From NCBI RefSeq assembly GCF_002927045.1, contig NZ_PRDW01000003.1:238243-302242 (forward strand): DNA of 64,000 nucleotides. Direction: 5' to 3'. Positions 1 through 10,397 of this stretch are shown here, piece after piece. The number at the start of each line of letters is the position of its first letter. Position 1 is the stretch's first letter. Made by a program: the position numbers and the translations under genes. This DNA is from Mycetohabitans endofungorum. GTDB lineage: Bacteria; Pseudomonadota; Gammaproteobacteria; Burkholderiales; Burkholderiaceae. Below the pieces are notes generated by a model. The model was given only the letters and a program-made list of their open reading frames with translations. It had not been told where the DNA came from and did no database searches.

Positions 1-540
1 GCGCTGCTGCCGCTCGGCGGCCCACGGCAGGCGGACTATGCACTGGTCTGGTGCTGCGATCCGGCGCAAGCCGCGCGGCGCATGCCACTGTCCGACGCAC
101 GGTGGTTGGACGAGTTGCAATGGGCATTCGGCGACAGAATGGGCCGCTTCGAGAAGGTTGGCGCGCGCGCAGCCTTCCCACTTGGGCTCAATGCGCTGAC
201 CGCGTTAACCGATCGCCGCATTGCATCGATCGGCAACGCGGCGCAAACGTTGCATCCGGTCGCCGGACAAGGGTTGAACCTAGGCCTGCGCGACGTGCAC
301 GCGCTGGTCGATGCACTCGCGCACCACGGACCCGAGCCGGCTGCGCTGCGTGCCTTCGCCGCACGCCGCGCGCTGGACCGGCGCGTGACCATCACCGCGA
401 CTGACGTGCTGGCACGCGCCTTCACCGTCGACTTCGCGCCGCTGGCGGCGCTGCGCGGCCTGGCACTCGGTGCGCTGGACCTGGTGCCGCCGGTCAAGAC
501 AACGCTCGCGCGGCAGATGATGTTCGGGCAACGGCGCTAA
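1..540 (+). CDS. UbiH/VisC-family FAD monooxygenase, C-terminal part
   Basis: This is the C-terminal 179 residues of a flavin-dependent aromatic hydroxylase of the UbiH/UbiF/VisC/COQ6 family, which hydroxylates ubiquinone precursors at the inner membrane. The reading frame is open from base 1, so the start lies outside the window. The diagnostic second FAD-binding segment GNAAQTLHPVAGQGLNLGLRD is intact at about residues 78-98 of the visible part. The neighbour on the right is dusB, the usual Burkholderia arrangement. I cannot tell UbiH from a paralogue on the visible part alone. Confidence 0.85.
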   Translation, partial: ALLPLGGPRQADYALVWCCDPAQAARRMPLSDARWLDELQWAFGDRMGRFEKVGARAAFPLGLNALTALTDRRIASIGNAAQTLHPVAGQGLNLGLRDVHALVDALAHHGPEPAALRAFAARRALDRRVTITATDVLARAFTVDFAPLAALRGLALGALDLVPPVKTTLARQMMFGQRR

Positions 541-687
541 GCGGGGCCAAGCCTATGACAGCCGTGACACTCATTAAACTTTCAAAGCGCTCGGGGTTCG
601 CCGCCGGTTAACGCTAAAATACGCCCCTTTCCAACGTCTTTCGGATCGCGCCGCGCCCGGCCGGGTAGCGGCGCGTCGCCCTTTCCG

Positions 688-1752
688 ATGCCTGTAATCG
701 GCAAACATGTACTGCGCAACAATCTGTTCGTCGCCCCGATGGCTGGCGTGACGGACCGCCCGTTCCGCCAATTGTGCAAGCGAATGGGGGCCGGTTACGC
801 GGTGTCGGAGATGGTCGCGTCCAACGCGCAGCTGTGGAAAAGCGAAAAGACGATGCGTCGCGCCAATCACGACGGCGAGGTCGAGCCGATCGCCGTGCAG
901 ATCGCTGGCGCCGACCCGGCGATGCTGGCGCAGGCCGCGCAATACAACGTCGCGCATGGCGCGCAAATCATCGACATCAACATGGGCTGCCCGGCCAAGA
1001 AGGTCTGCAACGTCGCGGCAGGCTCCGCACTGCTGCAGAACGAGGCGCTAGTGGCACGCATTCTCGAGGCAGTCGTGCGTGCGGTCGGCACCGGGCCGGA
1101 TGCCGTTCCCGTCACACTGAAAATGCGCACCGGCTGGGATCGCGAACACCGCAATGCGCTGACGATCGCGCGGCTCGCCGAGCAGGCCGGCATTTCGATG
1201 CTCACCGTGCACGGGCGCACGCGCGCAGACTTGTATCGTGGTCAGGCCGAGTACGACACGATCGCCGCGGTCAAGGCATCGGTGCGCATCCCGGTAGTCG
1301 CCAACGGCGATATCACGACGCCGCACAAGGCGCGCGAAGTGCTGTCGATCACCGGCGCGGACGCAATCATGATCGGACGCGCGGCGCAAGGCCGGCCGTG
1401 GCTGTTTCGGGAAATCGGGCACTTCCTGGTGACCGGTGAGGTGTTGCCACCGCCACGGATCGATGAAATCCAGCAGTGGATGAACGAGCACCTGCAAGAC
1501 CATTACGCATTTTATGGCGAATTTACCGGTGTGCGCACCGCACGCAAGCACATCGGCTGGTACACTCGCGGCCTTTCCGGCGCCAACGCATTCCGGCATC
1601 GAATGAATACGCTGGATTCCACCCGGGAACAACTGGCGGCGGTCAACGCATTCTTCGACGCCCAAAAGGCGCAATCGGAGCGCCTCGTCTACGTCGACGA
1701 CGAATCCAGCACGCACGACACGCCACCCGACACCGACCGATTAGCAGCATGA
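688..1752 (+). CDS. dusB: tRNA-dihydrouridine synthase B
   Basis: A 354-residue FMN-dependent enzyme that reduces a uridine in the D-loop of tRNA using NADPH. The TIM-barrel start is clear (LFVAPMAGVTDRPFR, residues 13-27) and the catalytic cysteine is C101 in MGCPAKKVCN. The stop codon overlaps the fis start as ATGA, so translation is probably coupled, as in the dusB-fis operon of enterobacteria. A -10-like TAAAAT at 615-620 lies upstream. Length and motifs fit the DusB subgroup; the C-terminal tail of about 20 residues is variable in the family. Confidence 0.96.
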   Translation: MPVIGKHVLRNNLFVAPMAGVTDRPFRQLCKRMGAGYAVSEMVASNAQLWKSEKTMRRANHDGEVEPIAVQIAGADPAMLAQAAQYNVAHGAQIIDINMGCPAKKVCNVAAGSALLQNEALVARILEAVVRAVGTGPDAVPVTLKMRTGWDREHRNALTIARLAEQAGISMLTVHGRTRADLYRGQAEYDTIAAVKASVRIPVVANGDITTPHKAREVLSITGADAIMIGRAAQGRPWLFREIGHFLVTGEVLPPPRIDEIQQWMNEHLQDHYAFYGEFTGVRTARKHIGWYTRGLSGANAFRHRMNTLDSTREQLAAVNAFFDAQKAQSERLVYVDDESSTHDTPPDTDRLAA

Positions 1753-1982
1753 GCAAGCACAACATCGAACAATGCGTCCGCGACAGTCTCGGCATGTATT
1801 TCCGCGATCTGGACGGATCCCGCCCACACGACGTCTATGAAATGGTGATGTCCTGCGTCGAGAAACCGATGCTGGAAATCGTCCTCGAACAGGCGCGGGG
1901 CAACCAGTCTCTGGCAGCCGAATATCTCGGCATCAACCGCAACACGCTGCGCAAGAAACTGCAGGAGCATGGTCTGCTGTAG
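1749..1982 (+). CDS. fis: Fis-family nucleoid and regulatory protein
   Basis: A 77-residue DNA-binding protein of the Fis family, which bends DNA and acts in rRNA promoter activation, recombination and nucleoid structure. The C-terminal helix-turn-helix is evident in [20 protein letters not shown] (residues 51-70). The betaproteobacterial protein is shorter than the 98-residue E. coli Fis and lacks its N-terminal beta-hairpin arm, which is normal for the group. The ATG overlaps the dusB stop by four bases. Confidence 0.95.
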   Translation: MSKHNIEQCVRDSLGMYFRDLDGSRPHDVYEMVMSCVEKPMLEIVLEQARGNQSLAAEYLGINRNTLRKKLQEHGLL

Positions 1983-2050
1983 CGCGGCGCCCGTGCCTGG
2001 CGCACATTTGTCATTCGCGCGCAAGCGCAGCTTCGGGTTCTTTTTTCATC

Positions 2051-3616
2051 ATGATCAAGCAAGCGCTCATTTCTGTTTCCGACAAGGCAGGCATTGTCGA
2101 TTTCGCCAAAAGCCTGCATGAGCTTGGCATCACCCTGCTGTCCACGGGCGGCACTGCAAAGCTGCTCGCCGACGCGGGCCTGCCGGTCACCGAGGTAGCC
2201 GACTACACCGGCTTTCCGGAAATGCTCGACGGCCGCGTAAAGACGCTGCACCCGAAGGTCCATGGCGGCATTCTCGCGCGGCGCGACATGCCCGCGCACA
2301 TGGCGGCACTCGAGCAGCATGGGATCCCGACGATCGACATGCTCGTCGTCAATCTGTATCCGTTCGTGCAAACTGTCGCGAAGGAGAAATGCCCGCTCGA
2401 CGAAGCCATTGAGAACATCGACATCGGCGGCCCAACGATGCTGCGCTCGGCCGCGAAGAACCACCGCGACGTGACGGTGGTCGTCGATCCGGCCGACTAT
2501 GCGGCGGTGCTCGACGAAATGCGCGCGAACGGCAACACGGTCAGCTACGCGACCAACTTCCGGCTCGCGACCAAGGTGTTTGCGCACACCGCGCAATATG
2601 ACGGCGCGATCACGAACTACCTGACTAGCCTCGGCGAGGACCTGCAGCATGCGACACGCAGCGCGTACCCGGCCACGCTGAACCTGGCCTTCACGAAGGT
2701 GCAGGACCTGCGCTACGGCGAGAATCCGCACCAGGGCGCAGCGTTCTATCGCGACCTGCAATCTGCCGAAGGCTCGCTAGCCAACTACCGGCAACTGCAG
2801 GGCAAGGAGCTGTCGTACAACAACATCGCTGATGCCGACGCGGCATGGGAATGCGTGAAGACATTCGATGCGCCGGCATGTGTGATCATCAAGCATGCGA
2901 ACCCATGCGGCGTCGCCGTGGCGACAACGCCGGCCGACGCGTACGCCAAGGCGTTGCAGACCGACCCGACTTCCGCATTCGGCGGCATCATCGCGTTCAA
3001 TCGCGAAGTCGACGAAGCGGCGGCGCAAGCGGTCGCCAAGCAGTTCGTCGAAGTGCTGCTCGCGCCGTCGTTGACCGACGCGGCGCGACAAATCTTCGCC
3101 GCGAAGCAGAACGTGCGCGTGCTGCAGGTGCCGCTGGGCAACGCAGCCAACGCGTACGACCTGAAGCGCGTCGGCGGCGGCTTGCTGGTGCAGTCGCCGG
3201 ACACGAAGAACGTGCAGCCGCACGAGTTGCGCGTGGTCACGAAACGGCATCCGACGCCCAAAGAAATGGACGACCTGTTGTTCGCGTGGCGCGTCGCGAA
3301 GTTCGTCAAGTCCAATGCGATCGTGTTTTGCGCGAACGGCATGACGCTGGGTGTCGGGGCGGGTCAGATGAGCCGCGTCGATTCGGCTCGCATCGCCGGC
3401 ATCAAGGCGCAAAACGCAAAGCTGTCGTTGACCGGCTCGGCGGTCGCCTCCGACGCATTCTTCCCGTTCCGCGACGGGCTCGACGTGGTCGTCGCGGCCG
3501 GTGCGACCTGCGTGATTCAGCCCGGCGGCTCGATGCGCGACGACGAAGTAATCGCGGCGGCCGATGAGCACAATGTCGCGATGGTCGTTACCGGCACGCG
3601 GCATTTCCGTCACTGA
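2051..3616 (+). CDS. purH: Bifunctional AICAR transformylase/IMP cyclohydrolase
   Basis: A 521-residue enzyme catalysing the last two steps of de novo purine synthesis: formylation of AICAR with 10-formyl-THF, then closure to IMP. The N-terminal MGS-like cyclohydrolase domain starts [15 protein letters not shown] and contains STGGT; the C-terminal transformylase domain carries the Lys-His pair in [11 protein letters not shown]. The length is typical. It lies 68 bases after fis, a conserved position in Burkholderia. Confidence 0.97.
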   Translation: MIKQALISVSDKAGIVDFAKSLHELGITLLSTGGTAKLLADAGLPVTEVADYTGFPEMLDGRVKTLHPKVHGGILARRDMPAHMAALEQHGIPTIDMLVVNLYPFVQTVAKEKCPLDEAIENIDIGGPTMLRSAAKNHRDVTVVVDPADYAAVLDEMRANGNTVSYATNFRLATKVFAHTAQYDGAITNYLTSLGEDLQHATRSAYPATLNLAFTKVQDLRYGENPHQGAAFYRDLQSAEGSLANYRQLQGKELSYNNIADADAAWECVKTFDAPACVIIKHANPCGVAVATTPADAYAKALQTDPTSAFGGIIAFNREVDEAAAQAVAKQFVEVLLAPSLTDAARQIFAAKQNVRVLQVPLGNAANAYDLKRVGGGLLVQSPDTKNVQPHELRVVTKRHPTPKEMDDLLFAWRVAKFVKSNAIVFCANGMTLGVGAGQMSRVDSARIAGIKAQNAKLSLTGSAVASDAFFPFRDGLDVVVAAGATCVIQPGGSMRDDEVIAAADEHNVAMVVTGTRHFRH

Positions 3617-3676
3617 CGCTGTGAGCGCCGCCGCGCCGGCCGCGTCGGGACAACGCCAGTCGGTTATAGTGGCGCG

Positions 3677-4219
3677 ATGAGAATACTTGGCATCGATCCG
3701 GGCTTGCGCGTCACCGGCTTTGGCGTCATCGACAAGCACGGACACGCGCTCACCTACGTGACCAGCGGGGTAATCCGTACCGCGAACGCCGATTTGCCGA
3801 GCCGCCTGGGCACGATCTTCGACGGCGTGGCGACGCTGATCCGCGAGCACCGCCCGGATCAGGCCGCGATTGAGAAAGTATTCGTCAACGTCAATCCGCA
3901 ATCGACGCTGCTGCTGGGGCAGGCGCGCGGCGCGGCGATTTGCGGACTCGTATCGGGCCGTGTACCGGTGGCCGAATACACCGCGCTGCAACTCAAGCAA
4001 GCGGTGGTCGGCTACGGGCGCGCGACCAAGGACCAGATGCAGCAGATGGTGGTCCGGTTGTTGAACTTGAGCGGCTTGCCCGGCACCGACGCCGCCGACG
4101 CGCTCGGCATGGCGATCTGCCACGCGAACAGCGGCGCGGCGATCAACGCGCTCGGCACGCTCGCGCCGGCATTGACGAAGAAAGGCTATCGTGTGCGACG
4201 CGGCCGGCTGATCGGCTAA
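3677..4219 (+). CDS. ruvC: Holliday junction resolvase RuvC
   Basis: A 180-residue endonuclease that cuts Holliday junctions after RuvAB branch migration. The RNase H-like fold is marked by the acidic residues: D7 in [10 protein letters not shown], the glutamate in AAIEKVFVN and the aspartates in [14 protein letters not shown]. It precedes ruvA by 62 bases and forms the usual ruvCAB cluster. A possible -10 (TATAGT) lies just before the start in the purH-ruvC gap. Confidence 0.97.
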   Translation: MRILGIDPGLRVTGFGVIDKHGHALTYVTSGVIRTANADLPSRLGTIFDGVATLIREHRPDQAAIEKVFVNVNPQSTLLLGQARGAAICGLVSGRVPVAEYTALQLKQAVVGYGRATKDQMQQMVVRLLNLSGLPGTDAADALGMAICHANSGAAINALGTLAPALTKKGYRVRRGRLIG

Positions 4220-4281
4220 CCCGGCGCAGTGTCCACGCCGCGATACGCTACACTCGCGCATCCACTCTCTATTGATTCGCC

Positions 4282-4863
4282 ATGATCGGTCGCATTGCGG
4301 GCATCCTGCTCGAGAAAAACCCGCCTCATCTGCTGGTCGACTGCAACGGCGTCGGCTACGAGGTCGACGTGCCGATGAGCACGCTCTACAACCTGCCGAA
4401 CACTGGCGACAAAGTTACGTTGCTAACCCAACTGATCGTGCGCGAGGACGCGCATCTGCTGTATGGTTTTCTCACGCAGCAGGAGCGACAGACGTTTCGC
4501 GAACTGCTGAAGATCAGCGGCATCGGGGCGCGCATGGCGCTCGCGGTGCTCTCCGGGATGAGCGTGAGCGATCTTGCGCAGACAGTGACGTTGCAGGATG
4601 CCGCCCGCCTGACGCGGGTGCCGGGCATCGGCAAGAAAACCGCCGAGCGACTGTTACTCGAGTTGAAAGGCAAATTGGGCGCCGACATCGGCGCGGCCGC
4701 CTCGGCCGCCTCATCGTCCGACCACGCGCCGGACATCCTGCACGCCCTGCTCTCGCTCGGCTATTCCGAGAAGGAAGCGCTTGCCGCGATCAAGAACGTG
4801 CCGGCCGGCACTGGTGTGTCGGACGGCATCAAGCTCGCTCTGAAGGCATTATCGAAGGCATGA
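4282..4863 (+). CDS. ruvA: Holliday junction DNA helicase subunit RuvA
   Basis: A 193-residue protein that binds four-way junctions as a tetramer and loads RuvB. Domain I (OB fold) starts [20 protein letters not shown]; domain II holds two helix-hairpin-helix motifs ([18 protein letters not shown] and [20 protein letters not shown]); a flexible alanine/serine-rich linker (about residues 134-148) leads to the RuvB-binding domain III with [11 protein letters not shown]. Confidence 0.97.
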   Translation: MIGRIAGILLEKNPPHLLVDCNGVGYEVDVPMSTLYNLPNTGDKVTLLTQLIVREDAHLLYGFLTQQERQTFRELLKISGIGARMALAVLSGMSVSDLAQTVTLQDAARLTRVPGIGKKTAERLLLELKGKLGADIGAAASAASSSDHAPDILHALLSLGYSEKEALAAIKNVPAGTGVSDGIKLALKALSKA

Positions 4864-4927
4864 GCCCCACGCGGCGCAGCACCGCGTGGCAACTGGCATG
4901 CCGGCTACATCGCGGTACAATCAGCAC

Positions 4928-5989
4928 ATGATCGAAACGGACAAACTCGGCTCGGAGCGCGTTATTGCAGCGACCCACGCATCGCCCAATGAGGAGGTGT
5001 TCGAGCGGGCGCTGCGCCCGCGGCTGCTGGACGAATATGTCGGGCAGGAAAAGGTTCGCGGGCAGCTCGAGATCTTTATTGAAGCGGCAAAGCGCCGCTC
5101 GGAAGCGCTCGACCATGTGCTGCTATTCGGCCCCCCGGGGCTGGGCAAGACCACGCTTGCGCACATCGTCGCGCGGGAAATGGGCGTCAACCTGCGCCAG
5201 ACGTCCGGGCCAGTGCTCGAACGGGCCGGCGACCTGGCTGCGCTGCTGACCCATCTCGAGGCGAACGACGTGCTGTTCATCGACGAGATCCACCGGTTGT
5301 CGCCGGTCGTCGAGGAAATCTTGTACCCAGCGCTCGAAGACTATCAGATCGACATCATGATCGGCGAGGGACCGGCCGCACGCAGCGTTAAGCTGGATCT
5401 GCACCCGTTCACGCTGGTGGGGGCCACGACGCGCGCTGGCATGCTGACCAATCCGTTGCGGGACCGCTTCGGCATCGTCGCCCGGCTCGAATTCTATACC
5501 GCAAGCGAACTGGCGCGGATCGTCGAGCGCTCGGCCCACCTGCTCGGCGCGCAGATCCAGCCCGAAGGCGCGCTGGAGATCGCGCGGCGTTCGCGCGGCA
5601 CGCCACGGATCGCGAACCGGCTGCTGCGTCGCGTGCGAGACTATGCCGAGGTCAAGTCCGACGGCCGCATCACGGCGACGACGGCCGATGCGGCGCTGGC
5701 GATGCTCGATGTCGACCCGGTCGGCTTCGACTTGATGGATCGCAAGCTGCTGGAGGCGATCCTGCACAAGTTCGATGGCGGCCCGGTGGGCCTGGACAAC
5801 TTGGCCGCCGCGATCGGCGAGGAACGCGACACGATCGAAGACGTGATCGAGCCTTATTTGATCCAGCAAGGCTATCTGCAGCGCACGCCGCGCGGACGCG
5901 TCGCGACGCTGCTCGCCTATCGCCACTTCGGCCTTGCGGCGCCGGATGCGGGCCCGATCCGCGACCTGTGGAACACCAGCGGCGAATAG
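4928..5989 (+). CDS. ruvB: Holliday junction DNA helicase motor RuvB
   Basis: A 353-residue AAA+ ATPase driving branch migration. Walker A is [11 protein letters not shown], Walker B is [11 protein letters not shown], and sensor 1 ([12 protein letters not shown]) and the arginine-rich [20 protein letters not shown] are intact. An in-frame ATG exists 14 codons upstream at 4886, but the ATG at 4928 gives the family's normal N-terminus ([12 protein letters not shown]), so I used that. It is the last gene of the ruvCAB cluster and is followed by convergent dtd. Confidence 0.96.
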   Translation: MIETDKLGSERVIAATHASPNEEVFERALRPRLLDEYVGQEKVRGQLEIFIEAAKRRSEALDHVLLFGPPGLGKTTLAHIVAREMGVNLRQTSGPVLERAGDLAALLTHLEANDVLFIDEIHRLSPVVEEILYPALEDYQIDIMIGEGPAARSVKLDLHPFTLVGATTRAGMLTNPLRDRFGIVARLEFYTASELARIVERSAHLLGAQIQPEGALEIARRSRGTPRIANRLLRRVRDYAEVKSDGRITATTADAALAMLDVDPVGFDLMDRKLLEAILHKFDGGPVGLDNLAAAIGEERDTIEDVIEPYLIQQGYLQRTPRGRVATLLAYRHFGLAAPDAGPIRDLWNTSGE

Positions 5990-6102
5990 CCGATCTGCGT
6001 GATGCGCATTGGTGGGCTGGCCAACGGCGTACTGAACTGACTGCGCCGGCGCGTGGCGGCCGGCGTCACTGAACTCACGAGCGGCAAAGGCTCCGCGATC
6101 GA

Positions 6103-6615
6103 CTATTCGTCGCCGCCGGGCAATCCGAGGCTGTTCGGCCCGCAGGCAGTGTGCTGTACGGCCGGCACGCGCAGCCAGAAGGTTACCGGGCCATCGTTGA
6201 CCGACGATACCTGCATCGCGGCGCCAAATTCACCGGTCTGGACGATGGGATGCTGCTGCCGCGCACGGGCGACGAAATAGTCGTACAACCGCCTGCCTTC
6301 GTCCGGTGGTGCGGCGGGGGTGAAGCTGGGGCGCAAGCCGCTATTCGTATCAGCCGCCAGCGTGAACTGCGACACGATTAACAGCTCGCCGGCACCGCCG
6401 GCACCGTCGATGTTCCGCACGGACAGGTTCATCCGGCCCTGTGTATCGCTGAATACGCGATAGCCAAGCAGCTTGTTGAGCAGCTTATCCGCCGTGGTCT
6501 CGCAGTCGCCGCGTTCCGCACAGACCAGCGCGAGCAGCCCGGGGCCGATCGCGCCGATCACCTGCGCATCGACCTGCACGCTGGCTCGCGCAACCCGCTG
6601 GATCAATGCGATCAA
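6103..6615 (-). CDS. dtd: D-aminoacyl-tRNA deacylase
   Basis: A 170-residue proofreading enzyme that hydrolyses D-amino acids (such as D-tyrosine) wrongly attached to tRNA. The SQFTLAADT motif and the NDGPVTF segment with the cis-Gly-Pro element are both present. Most family members are about 145-150 residues; here the C-terminus has a roughly 20-residue extension after [11 protein letters not shown]. It lies 50 bases downstream of tyrS on the same strand, a functionally sensible pair: tyrosine charging and D-Tyr-tRNA clearance. Confidence 0.94.
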   Translation of the reverse strand: MIALIQRVARASVQVDAQVIGAIGPGLLALVCAERGDCETTADKLLNKLLGYRVFSDTQGRMNLSVRNIDGAGGAGELLIVSQFTLAADTNSGLRPSFTPAAPPDEGRRLYDYFVARARQQHPIVQTGEFGAAMQVSSVNDGPVTFWLRVPAVQHTACGPNSLGLPGGDE

Positions 6616-6665
6616 TGCAAGTCCTCGCTATGGTTCGGCTGTCGTCGGGTTGCCCGTCCGTTGCC

Positions 6666-7910
6666 CTAAGCGCGCAGTGTCACGCGCGCAAAGCGCCGTT
6701 TGCCGACCTGCACGACATACACGCCTGCCTCGAGCTTCAGCCCTTTGTCGGTGATCGTCGTGCCGTCGATCTTCACGCCGGACTGTTCGATGTTGCGCAA
6801 TGCCTCGCTGGTGGACGGCACCAGGCCAGCTTGCTTTAGCAATTGCCCGATCGGCAGCGGCGCGCCACTCAACGCAATTTCCGCAATATCGTCAGGCACC
6901 CCGCCCTTCGCACGATGATTGAAATCCTCCAGCGCGCGCTGCGCATCGGCCTGCGAGTGAAAACGAGCGACGATTTCCTGCGCGAGCAGCACTTTCAGCT
7001 CGCGTGGGTTGCGGCCGGCCTGCACCTGCCGCTTGAAGTCTGCAATCTCCTCGAGGCTGCGGAACGAAAGCAGCTCAAAGTAACGCCACATCAGCGTGTC
7101 CGAGATGCTCATTAGCTTGCCGAACATGTCGGACGGCTTCTCGCTGATACCGACGTAGTTGTTCTTGGACTTGGACATCTTGTCGACGCCGTCCAGCCCT
7201 TCGAGCAGCGGCATCGTCAGGATGCACTGCGGCTCCTGACCATACTGCTTCTGCAACTCGCGGCCCACCAGCAGATTGAACTTCTGATCGGTACCACCCA
7301 ACTCGAGATCCGATTGCAGCGCGACCGAGTCATACCCCTGCATTAGGGGATACAGGAATTCATGGATCGAGATCGGCACGCCGCTCTGGAACCGCTTGGT
7401 GAAGTCGTCACGCTCAAGCATCCGCGCCACGGTGTAGCGCGACGCAAGCTTGATCATGCCGTCGGCGCCCAGCGGCATTGACCATTCGCTGTTGTAGCGG
7501 ATCTCGGTCTTTTCACGATCGAGCACCAGCGCGGCCTGTTCGAAATAAGTCTTCGCATTGGCCTCGATTTGCTCGCGAGTGAGCGGCGGGCGTGTCTGGT
7601 TGCGTCCGGACGGATCGCCGATCAACGACGTGAAGTCGCCAATCAGGAAAATAACGGTATGACCTAGGTCCTGCAACTGGCGCATCTTGTTGAGCACCAC
7701 GGTGTGTCCGATGTGGATGTCCGGCGCGGTCGGGTCGAGCCCGAGCTTGATGCGCAATGGCTTGCCAGTTTGCGCGCTCCTTGCCAGTTTCTGCGCAAAC
7801 TCGTCCTCGATCAGCAACTCGTCGCAACCACGACGTGCTATCGCCAGTGCGGCACGGACTTCATCGGTAATGGGCAGGGACGGCACGGCAACGCTGGACT
7901 CGGTACTCAT
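6666..7910 (-). CDS. tyrS: Tyrosyl-tRNA synthetase
   Basis: A 414-residue class I aminoacyl-tRNA synthetase. The HIGH signature is exact ([11 protein letters not shown]) and the KMSKS loop is exact (KMSKSKNN). The C-terminal S4-like RNA-binding domain includes [18 protein letters not shown] chose the ATG at 7910 because it gives the usual Burkholderia N-terminus (MSTESS); a GTG at 7928 would add six residues. It is probably co-transcribed with dtd. Confidence 0.97.
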   Translation of the reverse strand: MSTESSVAVPSLPITDEVRAALAIARRGCDELLIEDEFAQKLARSAQTGKPLRIKLGLDPTAPDIHIGHTVVLNKMRQLQDLGHTVIFLIGDFTSLIGDPSGRNQTRPPLTREQIEANAKTYFEQAALVLDREKTEIRYNSEWSMPLGADGMIKLASRYTVARMLERDDFTKRFQSGVPISIHEFLYPLMQGYDSVALQSDLELGGTDQKFNLLVGRELQKQYGQEPQCILTMPLLEGLDGVDKMSKSKNNYVGISEKPSDMFGKLMSISDTLMWRYFELLSFRSLEEIADFKRQVQAGRNPRELKVLLAQEIVARFHSQADAQRALEDFNHRAKGGVPDDIAEIALSGAPLPIGQLLKQAGLVPSTSEALRNIEQSGVKIDGTTITDKGLKLEAGVYVVQVGKRRFARVTLRA

Positions 7911-8048
7911 CAGGCGGGAACTTTTCACGAAACTGTCATCGAATCACGAGCGGCACGGCGGCGCTCGTCACGCGCCGCACCTCGCAACCCTACCTCGAAC
8001 AACCGTCAAGGCCGTCGCTTTTCTCGTGCAAGAACTGGATTTTACGTG

Positions 8049-9302
8049 ATGTGGTACTGCTTCCGGCAGGTTTTTGCACTCGCGCGCAGCGGCACCGTAT
8101 CGCTGCGTCACTTCGCCGCGCGGCGCCATCAAGCGATCATTCACCCGATCGCCGCCGCGTCCGTGAGCTTGAGCGTAACGATCGCACGCACGATCCCGTA
8201 CGCTCCCGCTGTGGTATCCGCGCTCGCGATACCGGCGCATTCGGCATACACGTCGGCGCGTTCAGCGGCCACGCAAGCCCAGGTCAACAGTAGCATGCTG
8301 CGCGCCATCAGTTGGCGCAGCACGGCGCTGGGCCCGTATGGCGATTACGTGGCCGCCGCGCTGGCCGCTTCTGCGCCCCCAGCCAGCGCCGCTACCGAGA
8401 CATTTGCCGCGGCACATCCGCCACAAGCAGCCGGCGCGCTGTCAAGTGCCAGCCCACTACGGCTGGACGAGCCACACCGCGCTGCCACCCCATCCGAGCG
8501 CGTGTTCTCGGGCGCGCTCGACAGCCGGTTCGCCAGCGCGATGCGGCAGGCCGGCGTACTGAGCAGCTCGATCGATGCAGCGCTCGATGCGCTGCCGACC
8601 ATGCGCGCGCTGGCCGGCCCGTTGCGCGGACAGCGCTACCGCGTGCTACTGGGCGCAGCGGCCGGCGAGTCATCCCGCACTCGACGCATCCTCGTCCTCG
8701 AGGTCCATGCCGTCGGCGCCGCGCCCGTTCGCGCCATCTGGTACCGTCCGCCGGGCAAGCGCGGCGGCGACTTCTATGCCGCCAACGGGCACTCGCTGCA
8801 GCGCGGGCTCGATCCGCGTCCCGTTGCCAGCGCCCGACTATCGTCGCGCTTCGGCGACCGCGTGCATCCGATTTCCAAACGCCGCGCGTTCCACAGCGGC
8901 GTGGATTGGGCCGCGCCACGCGGCACACCGGTGCGGGCAAGCGGGGCCGGAACGGTCGCATTCGCGGGGTGGCGGCACGGATATGGCAAGACGATCGTGG
9001 TACGCCATGCTCAGCACTATGAGACCGTGTATGCCCACCTGTCGCGAATCCCACCGAAACTGAGAACCGGTGCGAAAATCGCACGCGGCGACGTGATCGG
9101 CTACGTCGGCAGCACCGGCTGGGCGACCGGCCCCCATCTGCACTATGAGGTGCGGCACCAGGGCCGCCATGTGAATCCGCTCGCGGCATCGGTCGGTAAA
9201 CCCGCGTCATTGCGTGGCGCCACGCTACACGCGTTCGAGCGATACTCGGCTAATCTGTCGATCGACAGCGACGTCCTGCCGCCGCGCGTCGCATCACAAT
9301 GA
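8049..9302 (+). CDS. M23-family murein endopeptidase (LytM/NlpD type)
   Basis: A 417-residue envelope protein with a C-terminal peptidase M23 domain that cleaves peptidoglycan cross-links. Zinc ligands are visible in HSGVDWAAPRGTPV (HxxxD) and in GPHLHYEV (HxH). The N-terminal 70 residues hold a hydrophobic signal/anchor region and the middle is alanine-rich. Divergent from tyrS and followed by the anmK remnant, as in Burkholderia genomes where peptidase, anmK and erpA are neighbours. The frame stays open upstream, so the ATG at 8049 is a judgement. Confidence 0.9.
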   Translation: MWYCFRQVFALARSGTVSLRHFAARRHQAIIHPIAAASVSLSVTIARTIPYAPAVVSALAIPAHSAYTSARSAATQAQVNSSMLRAISWRSTALGPYGDYVAAALAASAPPASAATETFAAAHPPQAAGALSSASPLRLDEPHRAATPSERVFSGALDSRFASAMRQAGVLSSSIDAALDALPTMRALAGPLRGQRYRVLLGAAAGESSRTRRILVLEVHAVGAAPVRAIWYRPPGKRGGDFYAANGHSLQRGLDPRPVASARLSSRFGDRVHPISKRRAFHSGVDWAAPRGTPVRASGAGTVAFAGWRHGYGKTIVVRHAQHYETVYAHLSRIPPKLRTGAKIARGDVIGYVGSTGWATGPHLHYEVRHQGRHVNPLAASVGKPASLRGATLHAFERYSANLSIDSDVLPPRVASQ

Positions 9303-9403
9303 CAGCAATGCAGCCTGACAGCAATGCCGCCGCGGCGTGCCACGTCGATCGTGCGCGCTGGCCATCGGGCCGACGCACCGCTCAATGCCGCTGGGGGCTT
9401 TAG

Positions 9404-9788
9404 GTGATACAACCCAGCGCCGAATACGACGACAGCCACCGTCCTTCACGACAGACGCACGATGCCGACGGGCTGTATATCGGCCTAATGTCAGGCACGA
9501 GCATGGATGGCGTCGACGGCGTGATCGTCGACTTTACGCAAGGACGGCCCCAGGTCCGTGCCGAGGCCTTCATTAGCTTGCCGCCCGTTGCGCGACGCCT
9601 TGTTTGCGTTGCAAGCCCCAGCGGATGACGAAGTGCACCGCGAGGCCCATGCCGCCAACGCGCTGGCGACGCGCTATGCGGCGTGCTGCCACGCGCTGCA
9701 GACCAGCGCACGGGTATCGGCCGAGTACGTCCGCGCCATCGGCGTGCGCGGACAGACGATCAGGCACCGCCCCGAACTCGGCAAGTGA
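9404..9788 (+). pseudogene. anmK: Broken anhydro-N-acetylmuramic acid kinase (N-terminal remnant)
   Basis: AnmK phosphorylates 1,6-anhydro-MurNAc for cell-wall recycling. The start is excellent ([20 protein letters not shown], the family's ATP-binding signature) but a frameshift near 9581-9592 moves the homologous frame to the one reading [15 protein letters not shown]. That frame runs to [16 protein letters not shown] and stops at 9788, four bases before the erpA stop. About 130 of some 370 residues remain; the catalytic and sugar-binding domains are absent. The family GxHGQT motif reads GVRGQT here. Confidence 0.9.
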
Positions 9789-9792
9789 ACGC

Positions 9793-10158
9793 TTACACCG
9801 AGAACGACGAGCCACAGCCACAGGTGGTGGTCGCGTTCGGGTTCTTGATCACGAATTGCGCGCCGTTCAAATCGTCTTTGTAGTCGATTTCCGCGCCCAG
9901 CAGGTACTGGTAGCTCATCGAGTCGATCAACAGCCGGACGCCGTTCTTGTCCATCACGGTGTCATCCTCGTTGACTTCCTCGTCGAACGTAAAACCGTAT
10001 TGAAATCCCGAGCAGCCGCCGCCTTGCACGAATACGCGCAGCTTCAGTTCTGGGTTGCCTTCTTCATCGATCAGCTGTTTGACCTTGTCGGCGGCGGCGT
10101 CCGTGAAGACGAGCGGGGCCGGCATCTCGGTCACAGGGGTATCGGTCACAGCATTCAT
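9793..10158 (-). CDS. erpA: Iron-sulfur cluster insertion protein ErpA
   Basis: A 121-residue A-type carrier that delivers Fe-S clusters to apo-proteins such as isoprenoid-pathway enzymes. The three cluster-ligating cysteines are present: [10 protein letters not shown] and the C-terminal [13 protein letters not shown] chose the ATG at 10158 because GGAGAA lies at the right distance before it; an upstream ATG would add eight unlikely residues. It follows the rplM-rpsI operon beyond a terminator. Confidence 0.96.
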   Translation of the reverse strand: MNAVTDTPVTEMPAPLVFTDAAADKVKQLIDEEGNPELKLRVFVQGGGCSGFQYGFTFDEEVNEDDTVMDKNGVRLLIDSMSYQYLLGAEIDYKDDLNGAQFVIKNPNATTTCGCGSSFSV

Positions 10159-10229
10159 CGAGTTCTCCAAAAATGCCTTCAACGCTATTCTAGGACTGTT
10201 CTGAACATCGTGCCGAAGGCCCTGAAATC

Positions 10230-10271
10230 AACAGGGACTTGCACCCGCAGAACAGGGACTTGCATCCACAG
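10230..10271. repeat. Two-copy 21-bp tandem repeat
   Basis: Two adjacent 21-base units (10230-10250 and 10251-10271) begin AACAGGGACTTGCA and match at 19 of 21 positions. They lie between the rpsI terminator and the erpA leader. No function is evident. Confidence 0.8.
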
Positions 10272-10298
10272 AAGTGCGCCCATGCTGGGCACACCAAG

Positions 10299-10333
10299 AA
10301 AAAAACCGCGGATCGACTGATCCGCGGTTTTTT
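10299..10333 (-). terminator. Rho-independent terminator of the rplM-rpsI operon
   Basis: Perfect 9-bp stem (10306-10314 with 10319-10327, CCGCGGATC/GATCCGCGG), four-base loop, flanked by an A-run and a T-run, so it can work in both directions. It lies 65 bases past the rpsI stop and separates the ribosomal operon from erpA. Confidence 0.9.
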
Positions 10334-10397
10334 GCACAATGCCGGCACCTGCAGGTGAACCTGCGTGCCGGTCCATCGCGGCGCACGCGCTCGCTGC

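Noticed and set aside
36..497. Minus-strand frame opposite the UbiH-type gene
   Set aside because: Ser/Ala/Arg-rich antisense shadow; the plus frame has the conserved FAD motif.
2777..4261. 494-codon minus-strand frame opposite purH and ruvC
   Set aside because: Shadow frame spanning two unrelated real genes; no family features.
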